Shown one piece after another: positions 1 through 12,174 of a stretch of 64,000 nucleotides of DNA (the stretch's first letter is position 1; each line of letters opens with the position of its first letter). A model generated the notes under the pieces. It was not told the DNA's origin. It did not search any database and saw nothing but the letters and a program-made list of their open reading frames with translations. The position numbers and the translations under genes are program-made. This DNA is from Hydractinia symbiolongicarpus (lineage: Eukaryota; Cnidaria; Hydrozoa; Anthoathecata; Hydractiniidae): positions 25,507,501 to 25,571,500 of the forward strand of contig NC_079878.1 in assembly GCF_029227915.1 (NCBI RefSeq), given 5' to 3'.

Positions 1-62
1 ATGGCGCAAAATGTTAATAAAATGTTAACTTTCCCCAAAAAATCCGTGCACTAAAGATATAC

Positions 63-3000
63 CTCTTATCGATGATTCTTTTGGTCCATTCTTCTTGTCG
101 CAGTAGGGTTCTAAGAAAAACAACAGAAACACAGAAGCGAGTTTACTTTAAAGTATAAACACTTTTCGTTGTCAATGGATGTAAAAAATATAAATGAATG
201 TTACCTAGCTTTTTCTACAGATTGATGTTCCGTTGCAACACGAAGACTGGGTTCTAATCTTTTATAACGCTGTTTTTGAACTTCCTCGGGGCTTCTGAAC
301 GGACCCTTAAACAAAAGTATGATGTATTCATAGCACAACACCAGGCTAACAAACAAACAACATATGTTTTCTAAACAACAACAACAATAACAAAAACAAC
401 AATAAAAAAACAACAAATACAGCAACAACAACAACAGCAAAAACAACAACAACAACAACGATAACAACAACAGCAACATGAACACGTATTAGCAACTGAA
501 CAATAAACAACGTCAAATATGCACATGCGCATGCGCCACCAACCTGAGGTTTCTGCGTAGCAACAGGAGGTAGTATACACACATTAACATCCTTCCCTGT
601 TTCTTCAGCCCTTGGTATGCCAGTGCTGGTTTTTATATATTTTAGTTGCATATCTCTTTGTAACTTTCTGCGTTCGTTCTTACTAAATGGTTGAGAGTTG
701 CGTAGAGCGAATTCTTTGTCGAGAGATTTTTCGTTAGGCGAGTTATATATTCCAGGACAAACATTAGTACTGAGGAGATAATGTGTTTTTCTGTTGACAA
801 ACGTGGCTGCTGCCTAAAAAACAAATCTTAATGTAAAAATACTATCATAACAAAAATCACGCTTTCACATTATTAACACAAAGTCATATGAAAGTCAGTA
901 CTCACTGCTGATACCACTCTAGTTCCAGGCTACCGAAAACATCTTTTAATTTGTAACACATTTTTAACAAACAGAGATTTTGGTTTTTTTTTAAATCCCC
1001 GCAAGATTTTTGGAAGCAAATGTTTTAATACAGGACAAAAAAAGCCAAAAGTTTTTGGCCTATTTGGGACATTTTTGTATCCATTATTTCGAGAGGGATA
1101 AAAGGCAGGTTTAAATTTTTTTTTGGTTAAATGGTCAAGAGATATGCAAAAAGGGTCAGTGACCTAATGAGCAACATAAAATTCACTTAGTTCCCACTTT
1201 GGCTATAATTGGGTCCAGAGATACATCGACTATTAGAAATATTTTTGTTATATGAAAAGTATAAAGGGCCTTCGATTTGCACAATTATTTCGCCGCTGTG
1301 TACTGTCGGGTTTCATAACTTAATTGCTTATTTAACCTCGCAGAGCGCAACGTTGCCCGTTGGAATAAACATTTTTTTTAATAGAAATTTTTTATTTTAC
1401 TCTGCTGCACGATTGAAGTGCAGTGGAAAAATCATTGCTTATCTATGATCTATGAAATGTCTAAAGTCAAGAAGGTCATTTCCAGAGTTATCTTTATTCT
1501 ATGAAATGTCAAAGGGCTATAACTGCGAAACAGTGCGCAGCGCATAACTTATTGCTGTTTCGCCGAAGTCGCGAGGTCTATTTTCAGAGGAATCTATAAT
1601 CTATGAAATGTCTTTAATTCAAAAACTATATAAAGCAACGACCCTATAATTGCGAAATGCTTTTCATAGGTGCGGTGCGGCGAGAAGTTTGTGCAAATCG
1701 CCCACCTAAATGATTTGTATGTGGTTTTAAAGGCTTTGTGTAATTGATATTTAACAAATAATATATAGAGTTCGTTTTAACTTTGTCTTTTTACCTGACA
1801 TATGGGGAAAATTGTATCCATAGGAAATTACCAAAATATAACAGTGGAGAAATGCTTTTTAAGACGTCAGAACAAGTGAAAGGTATTGTGTTCGACGAAT
1901 GTGTCTGCAATAGCTAGTTGCAATAGCTAGTTACGTCAATGTACCCTCGTCCTATTTTCACCCCTATTTCAGGCCTCTGTGTGAAAATCCACACAGCCCA
2001 ATTTATACACACCCTCCTCGATATCCATTCTAAGAAGGTTTACTTTTCACAATGAAGATATGAAGGTGTGACAAAAAGATATGCAAACATACTTAATCGA
2101 AAATAGGTGTCATACTTATGATAATTCCACAGGAGAAGTGGGATTCTATACCTCCAGGCAAAAATAAAGTAACGTGTAAAAAAAATACAAAAAAATACCA
2201 TCTGATTGTCAATCCTTTTGGCTTCTTCTTCCAATTCATTCATTTTTTGTATTTCTTTTACTTGTTGTCTATGCAAAAAATTCCCAATTATATAAATCAA
2301 TATATATTGTTTCAAAGAATGTTTTGTTACATAAATATACATTGTAATCTGCTTTTATTTAAAAATTTCAACTTTTTCGTAATAACAGATAACGTTTTTT
2401 CGTGAAAAAAAATTCTGAAGTTATTTGATTTGAGAAAATTTCTCCCTGCAAAATTTCTGATATTAAAGTATTTCAACAAGTAATCTTTATAATATTTATA
2501 CCTGAATATCTCGTTTTTACAAACCAGTGCGTTAAGATATCTTTTTCGTGCATAAAAATCAAATTTGTATTTTCGTATGTAAAAACCTAGAACATTAAAA
2601 GATCACTACAACAGAGATCACATGTGAAAAGGTAGCAAACTGATTTGTGCAACAAACTTGTTGTATACCTCTCCATCGTGCTTGAATCTAAAAGACAAAA
2701 TAAAAAATCATAAATGCTCATGAAGTCACAAATAAGAATAAGAAATATTAATTTTTTTGTGATATAACAAAATTTTCTATAGACTAGTTGAATTTTCTGG
2801 GATTCCAGTTATATTTCAAAACAGAAATAATTTAAGTCAAAGAAATTTACGAAAGTGATTTTCATGAAAATTTTGACACTTAAAAAGATGGAAGGTAGAA
2901 AAAATTAGTCAAAGCAAAAAAATCAAAAATTCGAGTTTATGTCGTTTTGTGCATTTTAGTCTATAAAAGAGATTGTATTTTAGTCATGCACAACATTTCC

Positions 3001-4761
3001 ATACAAAATCAAATGTTTTATCTCCAAAAGGTACAAGGAGTTCTCCAAACCTTGGTTGCCATGACATCGTAGTAGTGTTTTCTCATCAAATTCATTTTGT
3101 TCTATAAGAATTAATAATATGAAACATCATTTAAATAGAAGATTTAGAAAAAATAGTTAAGATTTAATTCAATGGGGTAAAAAGACACTTGGAAAAATAC
3201 CTGTACAATCTCACGGTACAGACTTCTACCGACATAGCCCCTATAGGTTTTCTGTATTATGGTGGCACATCTATGTAAATATCTAAAAAAACATTTACTA
3301 TAAATAACAAAGTACTGAATTTTTGTGATTATTGGGAAGATAAAAACTAAAAATTTTAGAAAAAATTAACTTATAGGTAAAACTAGTTATTACTTCATGC
3401 AGACGAACAAATGTATGAATAGACGTATGAAATATCAATGCAGGAATTATGTTTATGATAGATGGCTTTCTGTGGATTCTTCCGAGAGCTAACGACTAGT
3501 TCTCATATAAAAAGGTGTAGTTAAGGTACCTACATTCATTATTCCGTACCTTATGTACTTTTGAACTCTGATCGATCTGAACCAACTTTGGATTTTAATA
3601 GTGGAACTTCGTTCTTGTAGCCTAGCACTGTCTGAAGCTCTAAAACGCATGAAATACTATAGGTAATACCATCAGACAAAAAAATCACTTCCCCCCCTTA
3701 GACAAAAGTGGACAGACCCAGAGTGTAGCTCTTTCTGCCTTGTCACAAAGCCAGTTTTCCAAGGATATATGTAATAGCTTCTCCCTTGGAACTTCAGAAC
3801 AGAATATTTTCTATAGCAAAATAATGTAACTATAAGTGGAAATTAGTTTTTTGGTGAACAACGAAAAACAATATTAAGATTTTGGGCAACAAGTTTCCAA
3901 TTGTGTGTAAACCACTATTAAATATAGTGTCTTTTTTCAACTCTATTGAGTCAAATTTATTTAAAAAGTCTGCTGTTTTCCAAGGCTAATTGACCGACTG
4001 ATTGATTTAAACACTATTGGAAAACATTTATAACAAAGTGCTAACAAAGTGTTCATGACAACACATTTTTTTTCAGTTTATCTTCTTTTTTTAACAAAAC
4101 ATTACACAAAAGATTATAAAAATTGTGCACAAAACTATTGTTGTTAAAAAAGTCTCCAATTTTTTAGTTTTGGAATATCCTTCTGAATATTTTATTTGTA
4201 TATTTGTTCACCTTTGAAAAAAACTTTTGCAGCATAACTTTAATAACAGGTCTTTGTGGATGAAATTATTTTTAGCTGGAAAATTGTCTTGTCACTTTAA
4301 CAGCTGATTATGTTATAGGGGATTTCCCTGTGAAGAAGCCATATTAGCCTTCTACAGTAACGTTTTGACAATAGCATTAGCCTTCTACGGTGCAGATTAG
4401 ATAATCTTTAAGCAACATAAAGCACCATATCAACCTTCTATAATACTGCTTTGACAGTTTTTAAGCAAAATAATGGCACTGTTTTAACATTCTTTGGTAC
4501 TGTATTGACAGTGTTCAAGTAAATATCAGTGTTTAAGTGAATATCAGTGTTTATGACTGGATGGTTAAGCACTACTTTTTTCGAATTTTTGAGTTTTAAC
4601 CGCCGCCATATTTTAGGCCTAAAATGACTCCGTGGATGTGTCCATCTTAAATCTTTTTTTTTAGGAGTAGTAAAATTAAAAAAAGAAATATACTTGAACA
4701 TATTGAAGAGTTCTGCCAAGTTAGATTGTTCTTTTTGCAGGAGACAATACAGCAAGGCCAT
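63..4761 (-). CDS. SPATA17: SPATA17, IQ-motif ciliary/sperm protein (3' end off window)
   Basis: Ten exons on the minus strand: 4694-4761, 3550-3639, 3201-3282, 3051-3101, 2669-2687, 2502-2586, 2199-2268, 544-813, 205-305 and 63-110. All junctions are GT-AG and in phase, giving 294 codons so far. The last donor at 61-62 shows that more exons lie off the window. Three IQ calmodulin-binding motifs are visible: IKIQSWFRS, TIIQKTYRG and TKIQARWRG. The last of these is completed by a 19-nt exon. A charged coiled stretch follows, then the family-specific blocks HYLLST-PGIYNSP, GPFRSPEEVQ, RYKRLEPSLRVA and RREEW-like RQEEW, in the same order as vertebrate SPATA17 (about 361 aa). The start is ATG 4761, with no upstream in-frame ATG; exon 1 (MALLYCLLQ) has weaker support than the rest. 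The family is associated with motile cilia and sperm. The gene is head-to-head with the MANSC gene at 5023. Confidence 0.9.
385..480. repeat. (AAC)n low-complexity tract in a SPATA17 intron
   Basis: Imperfect AAC/ACA trinucleotide run between the SPATA17 exons 544-813 and 205-305. It creates long spurious Leu/Val/Cys-rich reading frames on the minus strand. Confidence 0.85.
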
Positions 4762-5022
4762 TCTTACCAAATCTCCATCGTTACCCCGTGTTCATTTTAT
4801 AAACAAAAAAAATTCTTACACTGTACGGCACCGAAGCTCTATCTACAGTATCTACGGTACGCATGCGTAGTATGGATGTAGTGAAAAAATCGATGATTCA
4901 GTTTTGATCAAAGCGAAAGACTGAACGAGAGGAAGTAAAGCACAGCTAAATAAATAAACCTAACTACTGGACTATTTTTTGTCTAAAATACGATGTAGTT
5001 ATGCTGTAAGTGAGCAGGAATC
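4762..5022. promoter_or_regulatory. Shared head-to-head promoter region
   Basis: The 261 bp between the start codons of SPATA17 (-) and the MANSC membrane-protein gene (+) must hold both 5' leaders and probably both promoters. It contains a 12-bp palindrome at 4858-4869 (TACGCATGCGTA). No clear TATA box was found. Bidirectional use is inferred from the geometry only. Confidence 0.5.
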
Positions 5023-8000
5023 ATGAATAAAGAAATTTACCTTACTTTTATCGTTATTTTGACTTTTAATGGCCATGCATATGCACGTGATTCGGACTGT
5101 CCCAGGCCAAAAGTTATGAAACAAACCATAATACGATCGAAGGAATCGATTAAAAATGGAGCTATTTTGATTGGAAAAGAGATTGTAGAAACTGCAAGAA
5201 GCTGTTACGACTTGTGTTGTAGTTATGAAACCTGTAATGTTGCATTGATGCATTATAAACAGGTTAAAAATGAAATTGGTGATTTTGAGACCCACAAATA
5301 TTGTTATTTATTTGCATGTGGAAGTCCATCTGTGTGCAGTTTTGGTAATCATAATAGATATGCAGTGATACAACTTGAGCAGCAGATTTTAACAACTTTA
5401 CCACCAACACAAGCACCAATTATAGAAGAAGAAGAAAGTAAGAATAGACTAATTTCTTTCTTTGTATGTATAATACAACTGGCTCTAGCATCTGTGTGGC
5501 AAGCGTGAAAGGAGGGCCAAATCTTGCTTAGAGAATATCAAATTACTTCTCATTAAAAAGTTATTAGGCCAAAAAATGTATAGCGTACAATGATGCAATT
5601 TTGCCATTGAAAAAGTTAGCATTGCGGTTTGTTATGCTGCTCTGTTGTGGCCTTTTAAGGTTCAACATTGCCAGACACCGACAATTAAACAGTTAAATCC
5701 TCACTGCTCACTCCTCACTGTCTCTCCTAACCAGATGGTACCTTAGAATGGTACAATTTCACCAGCAGAGGTACAATTTCGCCAACTATGTTTTGAACTT
5801 TTTGTGGCGCCGTAGATTAGTGGTTATAGCTCTCGTACTCTGTGCGGGAGACCGGGGTTCGATTCCTCTTGACGGCGATTCAACATGGGCGAGTGAATGT
5901 TACCATAGCCCCGGGTTAACCCAAGCCATGTGAGGGAAATTGGGAAGATGGCACACTGTGTGGGCCGTTGGATGTTGCCGGGAGTTGTCTAGTAGAGCGC
6001 CGGCTCTAATTGGGTCTGCGTAGCTCAAAATGAGCATTAAATACTCTAGGACTCTCCATCTACACCATGGCCCCTCCTGGAAATAATAGACAGGGTATAT
6101 CCCTCGATATTTGTGAGGTTAGCCATGTAAAATATGCACATCTATCTATCTAACTGGGAAAAATTAGCAAGATATTCTAATCTATGTAAATTAGCCCAAT
6201 ACTATTTTCAAATCTCTTTGTTACTGTAAGGATCTGTCAACTAGTTGTGATTAGAAATATTTATAACATGTTGATGCCTAAGTGGTGGAAACACTCAATT
6301 TTTTAATGTTTGGCTTTTTCTACTGACAACCTCATTTTAAAGGCCTTAAATGGCTCAAACACCCAATATTTTTGAATAGCTGTTTAAATTTTTAAATCAA
6401 TGTGGCAGATTATGTCTTAAGAATAATATACAATGGTTATAAATCAGTAGTGTAGCTGTATTATTTAAACTGGTTACTTTAAATTACAGCAATGTATGCC
6501 TATTCCCCTGCATTTTCTTTGTTTATATTTAAATTTATAGTGTACAGAAAGTTTGTAAAAATTTTGTTTAAGTATTCATCTTTGTATTTAATTGTTTTTT
6601 TAATTTCAATGTTGTACTACATTAGGATTTCTATCATTGTTTATGATTTCATAACCTTCGTTTTCTTTTATCACAGGATGTCCACCAGGTGTTCCTGTTG
6701 CAATGTGTGCAGAGAATCCTTGTGATGTAAAATCCTGTCCTGCACATAATGATGCAAAATGTAAACCTAATTTCTGTGGCGGGTGCAACGCACGATTTTA
6801 CAATGCTGAAAACAAGTTGGTAAATTGTTCTCTTCCAGGTAAGTATTTTTGTGGTTAAATTTATTTGAAATACAAGTCATGTAAGTGAGTAGTTTGAGGG
6901 CTAATAATTGATATGGTAGACACTTGGTAGGAAAATTATCAAGGCTTATACTTTAGGTTGAGAAATTTTCCAAGTATCAAAATCACTGTGAAATTTTCGG
7001 AGTTAACTTCGGCTGCATGTTTTTTAAGGAATAAAATTTTGGGGTTTAAGAGTTTCATATACTTCACTGTAGTAAATTTTGCGGTTTGCAATTTTAACAA
7101 TGTTGTATTTTTTTGTGTTGATATTTTTTTTACTTTAAGGAAGAAAGAAAAAAAAGTTTAGTCTATTTTAGCTAAATTACTGATTTGCATCCTTTTTACC
7201 TTCATTTGAATTTTGGTCAGACGTAACTCTTGCAAGTTTGCTTTGATGCAGGAGTGTATTTACTTAGATAAACACTTTACCCATTTAATTTTGGAACTCT
7301 AAGGATGGGTGCTCTTTCGAGAGAGGTGCTTGTAAAAAGTATTGAAAATCAGAATTTAAACATTTTCATGTAATTAAAGAACAAAAATATAATTTAAGAT
7401 TTCAATAAATATAACCATAACAATGTAAAATTTTGACAATATTGTTTTGTCAGAAAAAATATTTACATTGTTGGTTATATTTATTGATTAATCTTTTAAT
7501 TTTTACCATATAATTTAAGAATTTTGAAAGTTTTCTGAGACCTTCATAATACATCACTGTTTGCAAATAAAGAGTCCTGCAAGTCAATTTGGTTGTATTA
7601 TTTTAGTTTTATGAAATAATTTCTAAATGACTATCCCTTTCCAGCACTATTTTGTTTATTGAGCACATTTTTGGAAGTAAGGGGGGTGCTTATTCAAGGG
7701 GGGTCAAAAAGGAGTGATGATTCAAGTAAATATGGTACATAAAAAACAACGTAGTTTGGGTCATATTCAAAGATCTCGGTAAATATGGAAGAACCAACGA
7801 AAAAGGCTGACTAAACCTTAACTAACTGGATAAACTTTTTTTAGAATATCACGTAAGTGCGCTAGCAGCTGACGATCACAACGAACAGTCGTTAACTGTA
7901 ACTGAAGGTGATTATGAAGAAACACCAACGGAGGATATTCTCTTGTCTTCAAATTCTAAAAAGACTGACGAGCAAGATCCATATTTCCATTCGAACAGAA

Positions 8001-8636
8001 GACAGTTCATAACTGATCCAGCGGAAGCTGCAGAGCTGTTTAACAGTATGAATTTTTCAAAGTTATACTCCTTGTTTTTATGAAGTCTTTTAAAATATAT
8101 CTTTTTCATTTTCTGAAGAACATGATGTTTGACTAAGCGTTAAACTTTCGAGTGTAGTAGCGATGCTTTTCTAACGATGCCACAATCTGTTAATACTTTC
8201 AGGCTTAATTATCAACAGTTAAAGCTGCAGGTTGTTGTCTAATGTTGTTGTCATGATTTCTCACTTTCTTCGGTTCATAACTGAAGAACATATAAAAGCT
8301 TTTTTCACTTGAATGTTCTTATGAAAATGCGTGTGAATTTCTTTCATATTTAGAAAAAAACGTTATGTTTGTCTGAGTGTTGTAGATTGCCATATTATTT
8401 TGTATTTATTTTTATTTTTTTTAGGTACCACTCCTGGAACACAGCCACCAAGTGTGAAAGTTGTGATCCGCAACGAGCCTCCAAACTTGAAATCAATCCC
8501 ACTGTTGATTGCATTGATAGTCAGTCTTTTGTTTATCGTCGGGTTGATCTATCATTTTAAATGTGCGAAACGAGGGAAAGCGAAGAAGTTTCCGGTGGAT
8601 GACGGCGATTATTTGATCAATGGCATGTATTTGTAA
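5023..8636 (+). CDS. MANSC-domain type I transmembrane protein
   Basis: Four phase-1 exons (5023-5437, 6677-6838, 7845-8045, 8425-8636) give 329 aa. A hydrophobic signal peptide of about 21 residues ends near HAYA. A seven-to-eight-cysteine MANSC domain follows (about residues 25-125; motifs CYDLCC, CNVALMHY, CYLFACGSPSVC). A Thr/Pro linker leads to a second compact Cys-rich module (exon 2; NPC...CP...C...CGGCNARF). Exon 3 is an acidic, low-cysteine stem. Exon 4 encodes a single membrane helix (about 22 residues, IPLLIALIVSLLF) and a short tail ending in DGDYLINGMYL, with Tyr-based signals of the YxxL/I type. MANSC domains occur in extracellular regions of animal membrane proteins such as LRP11, MANSC1 and HAI-1; here there is no LDLa or Kunitz domain. 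Ligand and role are unknown. A poly(A) signal follows at 8728. Confidence 0.82.
5807..6152 (+). mobile_element. tRNA-derived SINE, full-length copy
   Basis: The tRNA-like head has an A-box-like TAGATTAGTGG and a perfect B box GGTTCGATTCC at 5856-5866. A 250-bp body and an (ATCT)n tail at 6140-6152 follow. Copies occur at 54641-54990 (+, nearly identical), 42885-43118 (-, 5' truncated) and 57581-57731 (-, old). It lies in intron 1 of the MANSC gene. Confidence 0.85.
7403..7486. repeat. Inverted repeat in a MANSC-gene intron
   Basis: Arms 7403-7429 and 7462-7486 pair over about 25 bp with one mismatch around a ~32-nt AT-rich loop. Probably a decayed foldback MITE. Confidence 0.6.
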
Positions 8637-8727
8637 ATTGGATCATCTGATATGTTGTCATAAGTTTTTTTGTGAATGCAAGGTTTAACTTTGAATCAAT
8701 TTGATTACCTCCGAATATAATCATCGG

Positions 8728-8733
8728 AATAAA
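8728..8733 (+). terminator. Poly(A) signal of the MANSC gene
   Basis: AATAAA, 92 bp after the stop codon at 8634-8636. Confidence 0.55.
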
Positions 8734-9312
8734 ATAGCGTTAAAATTTATTTTTTAAAATATTTTATGAGTTCTTTGAAGCTAAACCGTTAATTATGCAT
8801 GCTCAACGAGAATTATCGGTTATCGGTAAAAATTCTTTATTTATTAATTTGTATTTTAAAACATGGAACTAAAAAGTCGTGTCTAACAGCCACGTATACA
8901 CATTTGTGAACCAAAAAATTGTCTACAAATTTGTCTAAATAGCACACTTGTGTTTTTTCAAGCACTGACTTAGCTTGATAACTGTGCCAAATACCAAGGT
9001 GTACACGTTTTATACGACAAACACAATGAAAATAGAAGTTTGATTTCAGTTGGCGCAACAGCCGTGTTTTTATTTTTTTCAAGTGAATACTCAACTAGCA
9101 ACAATCAAGCAACAGTTAAGGTTGTAAAACATAAAACTTTAGCAACATTGAGGCTCCGTCCAAATTTTGTGTTGTTCAAAGAAAAAGCATGTAGCGTAAA
9201 TTGTACTCTTTTATTAATTTCATGTAATGTACAGAATGATTTTGCTTTTATATCGGTGTTTGTGTTCTATATAACATATTTTTGTGATGTAAAATAACTA
9301 ATTTCTTCATAC

Positions 9313-9382
9313 ACAAACTTGTTCCCATGCCATTTTTGTTAAATTTTAAAAAGCTGAAGGTTAATGGTGGGAACAAGTTTGT
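9313..9382. repeat. 15-bp inverted repeat
   Basis: ACAAACTTGTTCCCA at 9313-9327 is repeated in reverse complement at 9368-9382, enclosing a 40-nt loop. It sits about 680 bp after the MANSC stop. Confidence 0.6.
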
Positions 9383-11084
9383 TTGCATTTATTTATTGTG
9401 TAAAATGGATTTTTTTCTTTGAAAGAAAGTAATAGATCGATATTTTGTATTCACTAGACGGGTGTATTTTGCAGCAAATCCGCATTCTGAATGATGTTAA
9501 ACCGACAAGGTTAAGTACTTTTTAAGCTCGTTAAATATATGTTTAATGTTAAAACTGGGTGTCTTCAGGATTAATAACCTTAATCAGACCAGGTGGCCTT
9601 GAAAAATTTGAATATTCATATTTCTCTGAAAAAACTTAAAAGATAAATTACTTAAAAGAACAAATATATGTGGTTATCAAACAATGTCTCGCGCAATATG
9701 TTTGTGTTACCTTTTTTTAGAAAAATTACCTAGGTTGTAAAGGTAGATTTCCACTCAAAAGCAAAACCGTATGGAACGGGGCAAAAAAAGTACTTAAATT
9801 TCATTCAGCTGAGATCGGAATTTATTAACCAATAAGAGTCAAGAAATCGTAATTCTTTTTTAATTGCAAATGCATCTTAAATTCTTCCGTAGTGTCATTT
9901 TAGGGTATTTTCTTTCGTTACATTCTTGCGTATTCAGGCATTTTTTTGTGTGTCTGTGATTTAGAATATTTAAATATGGTAAAAATTATAGTAAAAACCC
10001 TTATGGCCTCAAAGATGGCGCGGAAAGTTTAATTTTTTAATATTTGGCAGCGTCCACTAAAAATCAAATAGAGTTAAAAATGTGATCTCGCTATAGACAC
10101 GAAGGCTACTGTAAGTCAGACCGGCTTGTTTTTAAAGCATATTGTGAAACTGTATATCCGAAAACAAAATGACCGTAACAATATAGAACGTCGTCGGTTT
10201 CTACATTTTGAGTAATAACGCTTTAACCTTTGTCCGAAGAATTGTATCGTGTATTTCAGCCTTCATGTACTTCGTGAAAGTGAACCCTAGAAATGTTTTA
10301 AATCATCAATATATATAATGATGACATAACTGCATTATACTCTGAACTTGCGACTTTGTGGTTTGTGGTATTTACCTGGGTGGCCAATTCTCCATCCTCG
10401 ACCCTTTTTCTGATATTAAAAAGAGAAAAAAAGCAATGGGGTCGAGTTCATAACTTTTTTAAAAAATGAAGGGAAACTGGGAACGAAACTGCTGGTGCTG
10501 CTGTTATGTTACATTATGCTTGTTGACTTAGCAACCTCACCCCGAGTCAAATCTCATAATTTTGGCATTCTTTAAAAAAATTGCATACATTTGAAATTTC
10601 ATAACTGTTATTTACTAACGCCTGCATAAGTGTTACAACCACGAGGCAGCGGACAAGATAAGTGCAAGTAACTTTCGTGTTGAAGCGAATTTAGTTTGAA
10701 CTTACGGCAGACCAAGGAAAATGGCTCGATAAAAAAGTACCCGAAATCAATCTCGTCCTGGAGCTCCTTTTTTACTTTCCTGTTTTAACGCTGCCGACGG
10801 AGCAATGCTTTCCTCTGAGATGGAGGGGCTTGAAATTCATAAACAAAAATTTTTAAAAATCAGCAAGATTCAAGATGGTAGGCATTTTTAAGGAGGTAAC
10901 CAATGTAGCTATGTTCTGAAGTAATTCTGGTTTAATTTACCGTGAAGAATTTGTGCAGTCAGAAAAAATAATAGGACGTACATGTAATATTACCAAATAT
11001 GTTGTTGAGTTAGCACTCAATCCACCATCACATCAGCCTAAAAGCATTTTGTCAGTGCTTTGTGAAGAAGTGAAGTGTGTGTCA

Positions 11085-11085
11085 C

Positions 11086-11116
<31 letters not shown>

Positions 11117-11120
11117 ACAC
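11085..11120. repeat. Poly-C plus (AC)n microsatellite
   Basis: About 18 C residues (11085-11102) are followed by nine AC units. Length is likely unstable in assembly and in vivo. Confidence 0.9.
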
Positions 11121-11455
11121 AATCCCTCTTGCTTTCATTTTAACATTACCCTATAGTTTTAACATGTAGCTATTTCGTTATTGGTTGGGTATTGGTAGCA
11201 CTCAGTGTGAAAAACACTTTTCTGAATATGTTCCAAGTTAAAAGCTAGCTAGCTATCTATAAGTTCTAACTCTAATCCCCACCCCAAATACCCAAATGGC
11301 TAGCTACTGTCTAGTTAAAGAAAAATTTCACAGATTTCTGTAGAAAATAGAAACTTTAGAATTGCTTTTGTGGTTCTTCTGTAAAAAATAGATGGAATAT
11401 CTCTGAGGATGTTCACAAGAAATGTCATTGTTGGCAGTGTCCAACTTGTTGAAGA

Positions 11456-11909
11456 GGGTGCCGATAAGCCGCAAACGCCCGCATATATAAGGGCGAGTTC
11501 TGGCGATTCGAATTTAATTGACGGTTGTCAACCGAAAGCGCCCGCACTTTCCTGAACTCGTCCGGAACATTCCTGAAATGCAACACCTTTTAACATAACA
11601 TGGCGGACGACAGTTGAAAGAACACGCTTGAAGAGAAAGGAGGCAATAAAGTTTATACATAAGTTATTTATCAAGTAAATCTTATCAAAAACCATAAAAA
11701 ACAGTTCTTTTAAGAACTTAGCTACCATATATTTTAATTTTTATACTTTTTTAAATAATTCTTCGAGAGTCATTTATGGTGAATCTTTTTTTTTTAGCAT
11801 TGTTCGGGACTATGCGGGTTTTTTTGAGCAAATACCTGAATTTTTTTAAACGCCGAACTCGCCCGAAAACGCCTGCACTTTTTACGACGTATGCGGCTTA
11901 TCGGCACCC
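11456..11909. mobile_element. TIR MITE with GGGTGCCGATAAGCCGC ends
   Basis: A 454-bp non-coding element bounded by inverted GGGTGCCGATAAGCCGCA ends (right end TGCGGCTTATCGGCACCC). Internally it repeats short GGGCGAGTTC / GCCCGCAC-type GC-rich motifs. A second copy at 35560-36177 is very similar apart from a 148-bp insertion. No clear target duplication is seen. Confidence 0.85.
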
Positions 11910-12174
11910 TCGTACTTGTTGCTAGAAACGTCAATTTAATTTTTCTTTTAAACACCCACCAACCCATACCAAAAATGTCAATGTGTTGCAACTACATCTA
12001 TCTATCAATAGAGGCCAAAAAGACAATTTTTAAAGGTTTTTACATAAAGTAAAAACTATTTTTCAAAACTTTTGTTATCTATTTTAAAATACCCATATAT
12101 GTCTGGATGGACACACAGGATGCGGCAAATAAAGGACAGGAAAACCTGTGGATTTATCCCCCAGCAACAGAATA

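Noticed and set aside
201-651. Long Leu/Val/Cys-rich minus-strand frames
   Set aside because: They run through the (AAC)n tract of a SPATA17 intron; only the terminal parts are real exons, in spliced form.
906-929. Possible 24-nt microexon between SPATA17 exons
   Set aside because: Splice sites exist and phase fits, but joining 2199 directly to 813 matches the family better.
4858-4869. RFX X-box in the SPATA17 promoter
   Set aside because: The palindrome TACGCATGCGTA does not fit the X-box half-site pattern.
5807-5880. tRNA gene
   Set aside because: Internal promoter boxes are present, but there is no cloverleaf acceptor stem and a SINE body follows; it is the head of a repeat.
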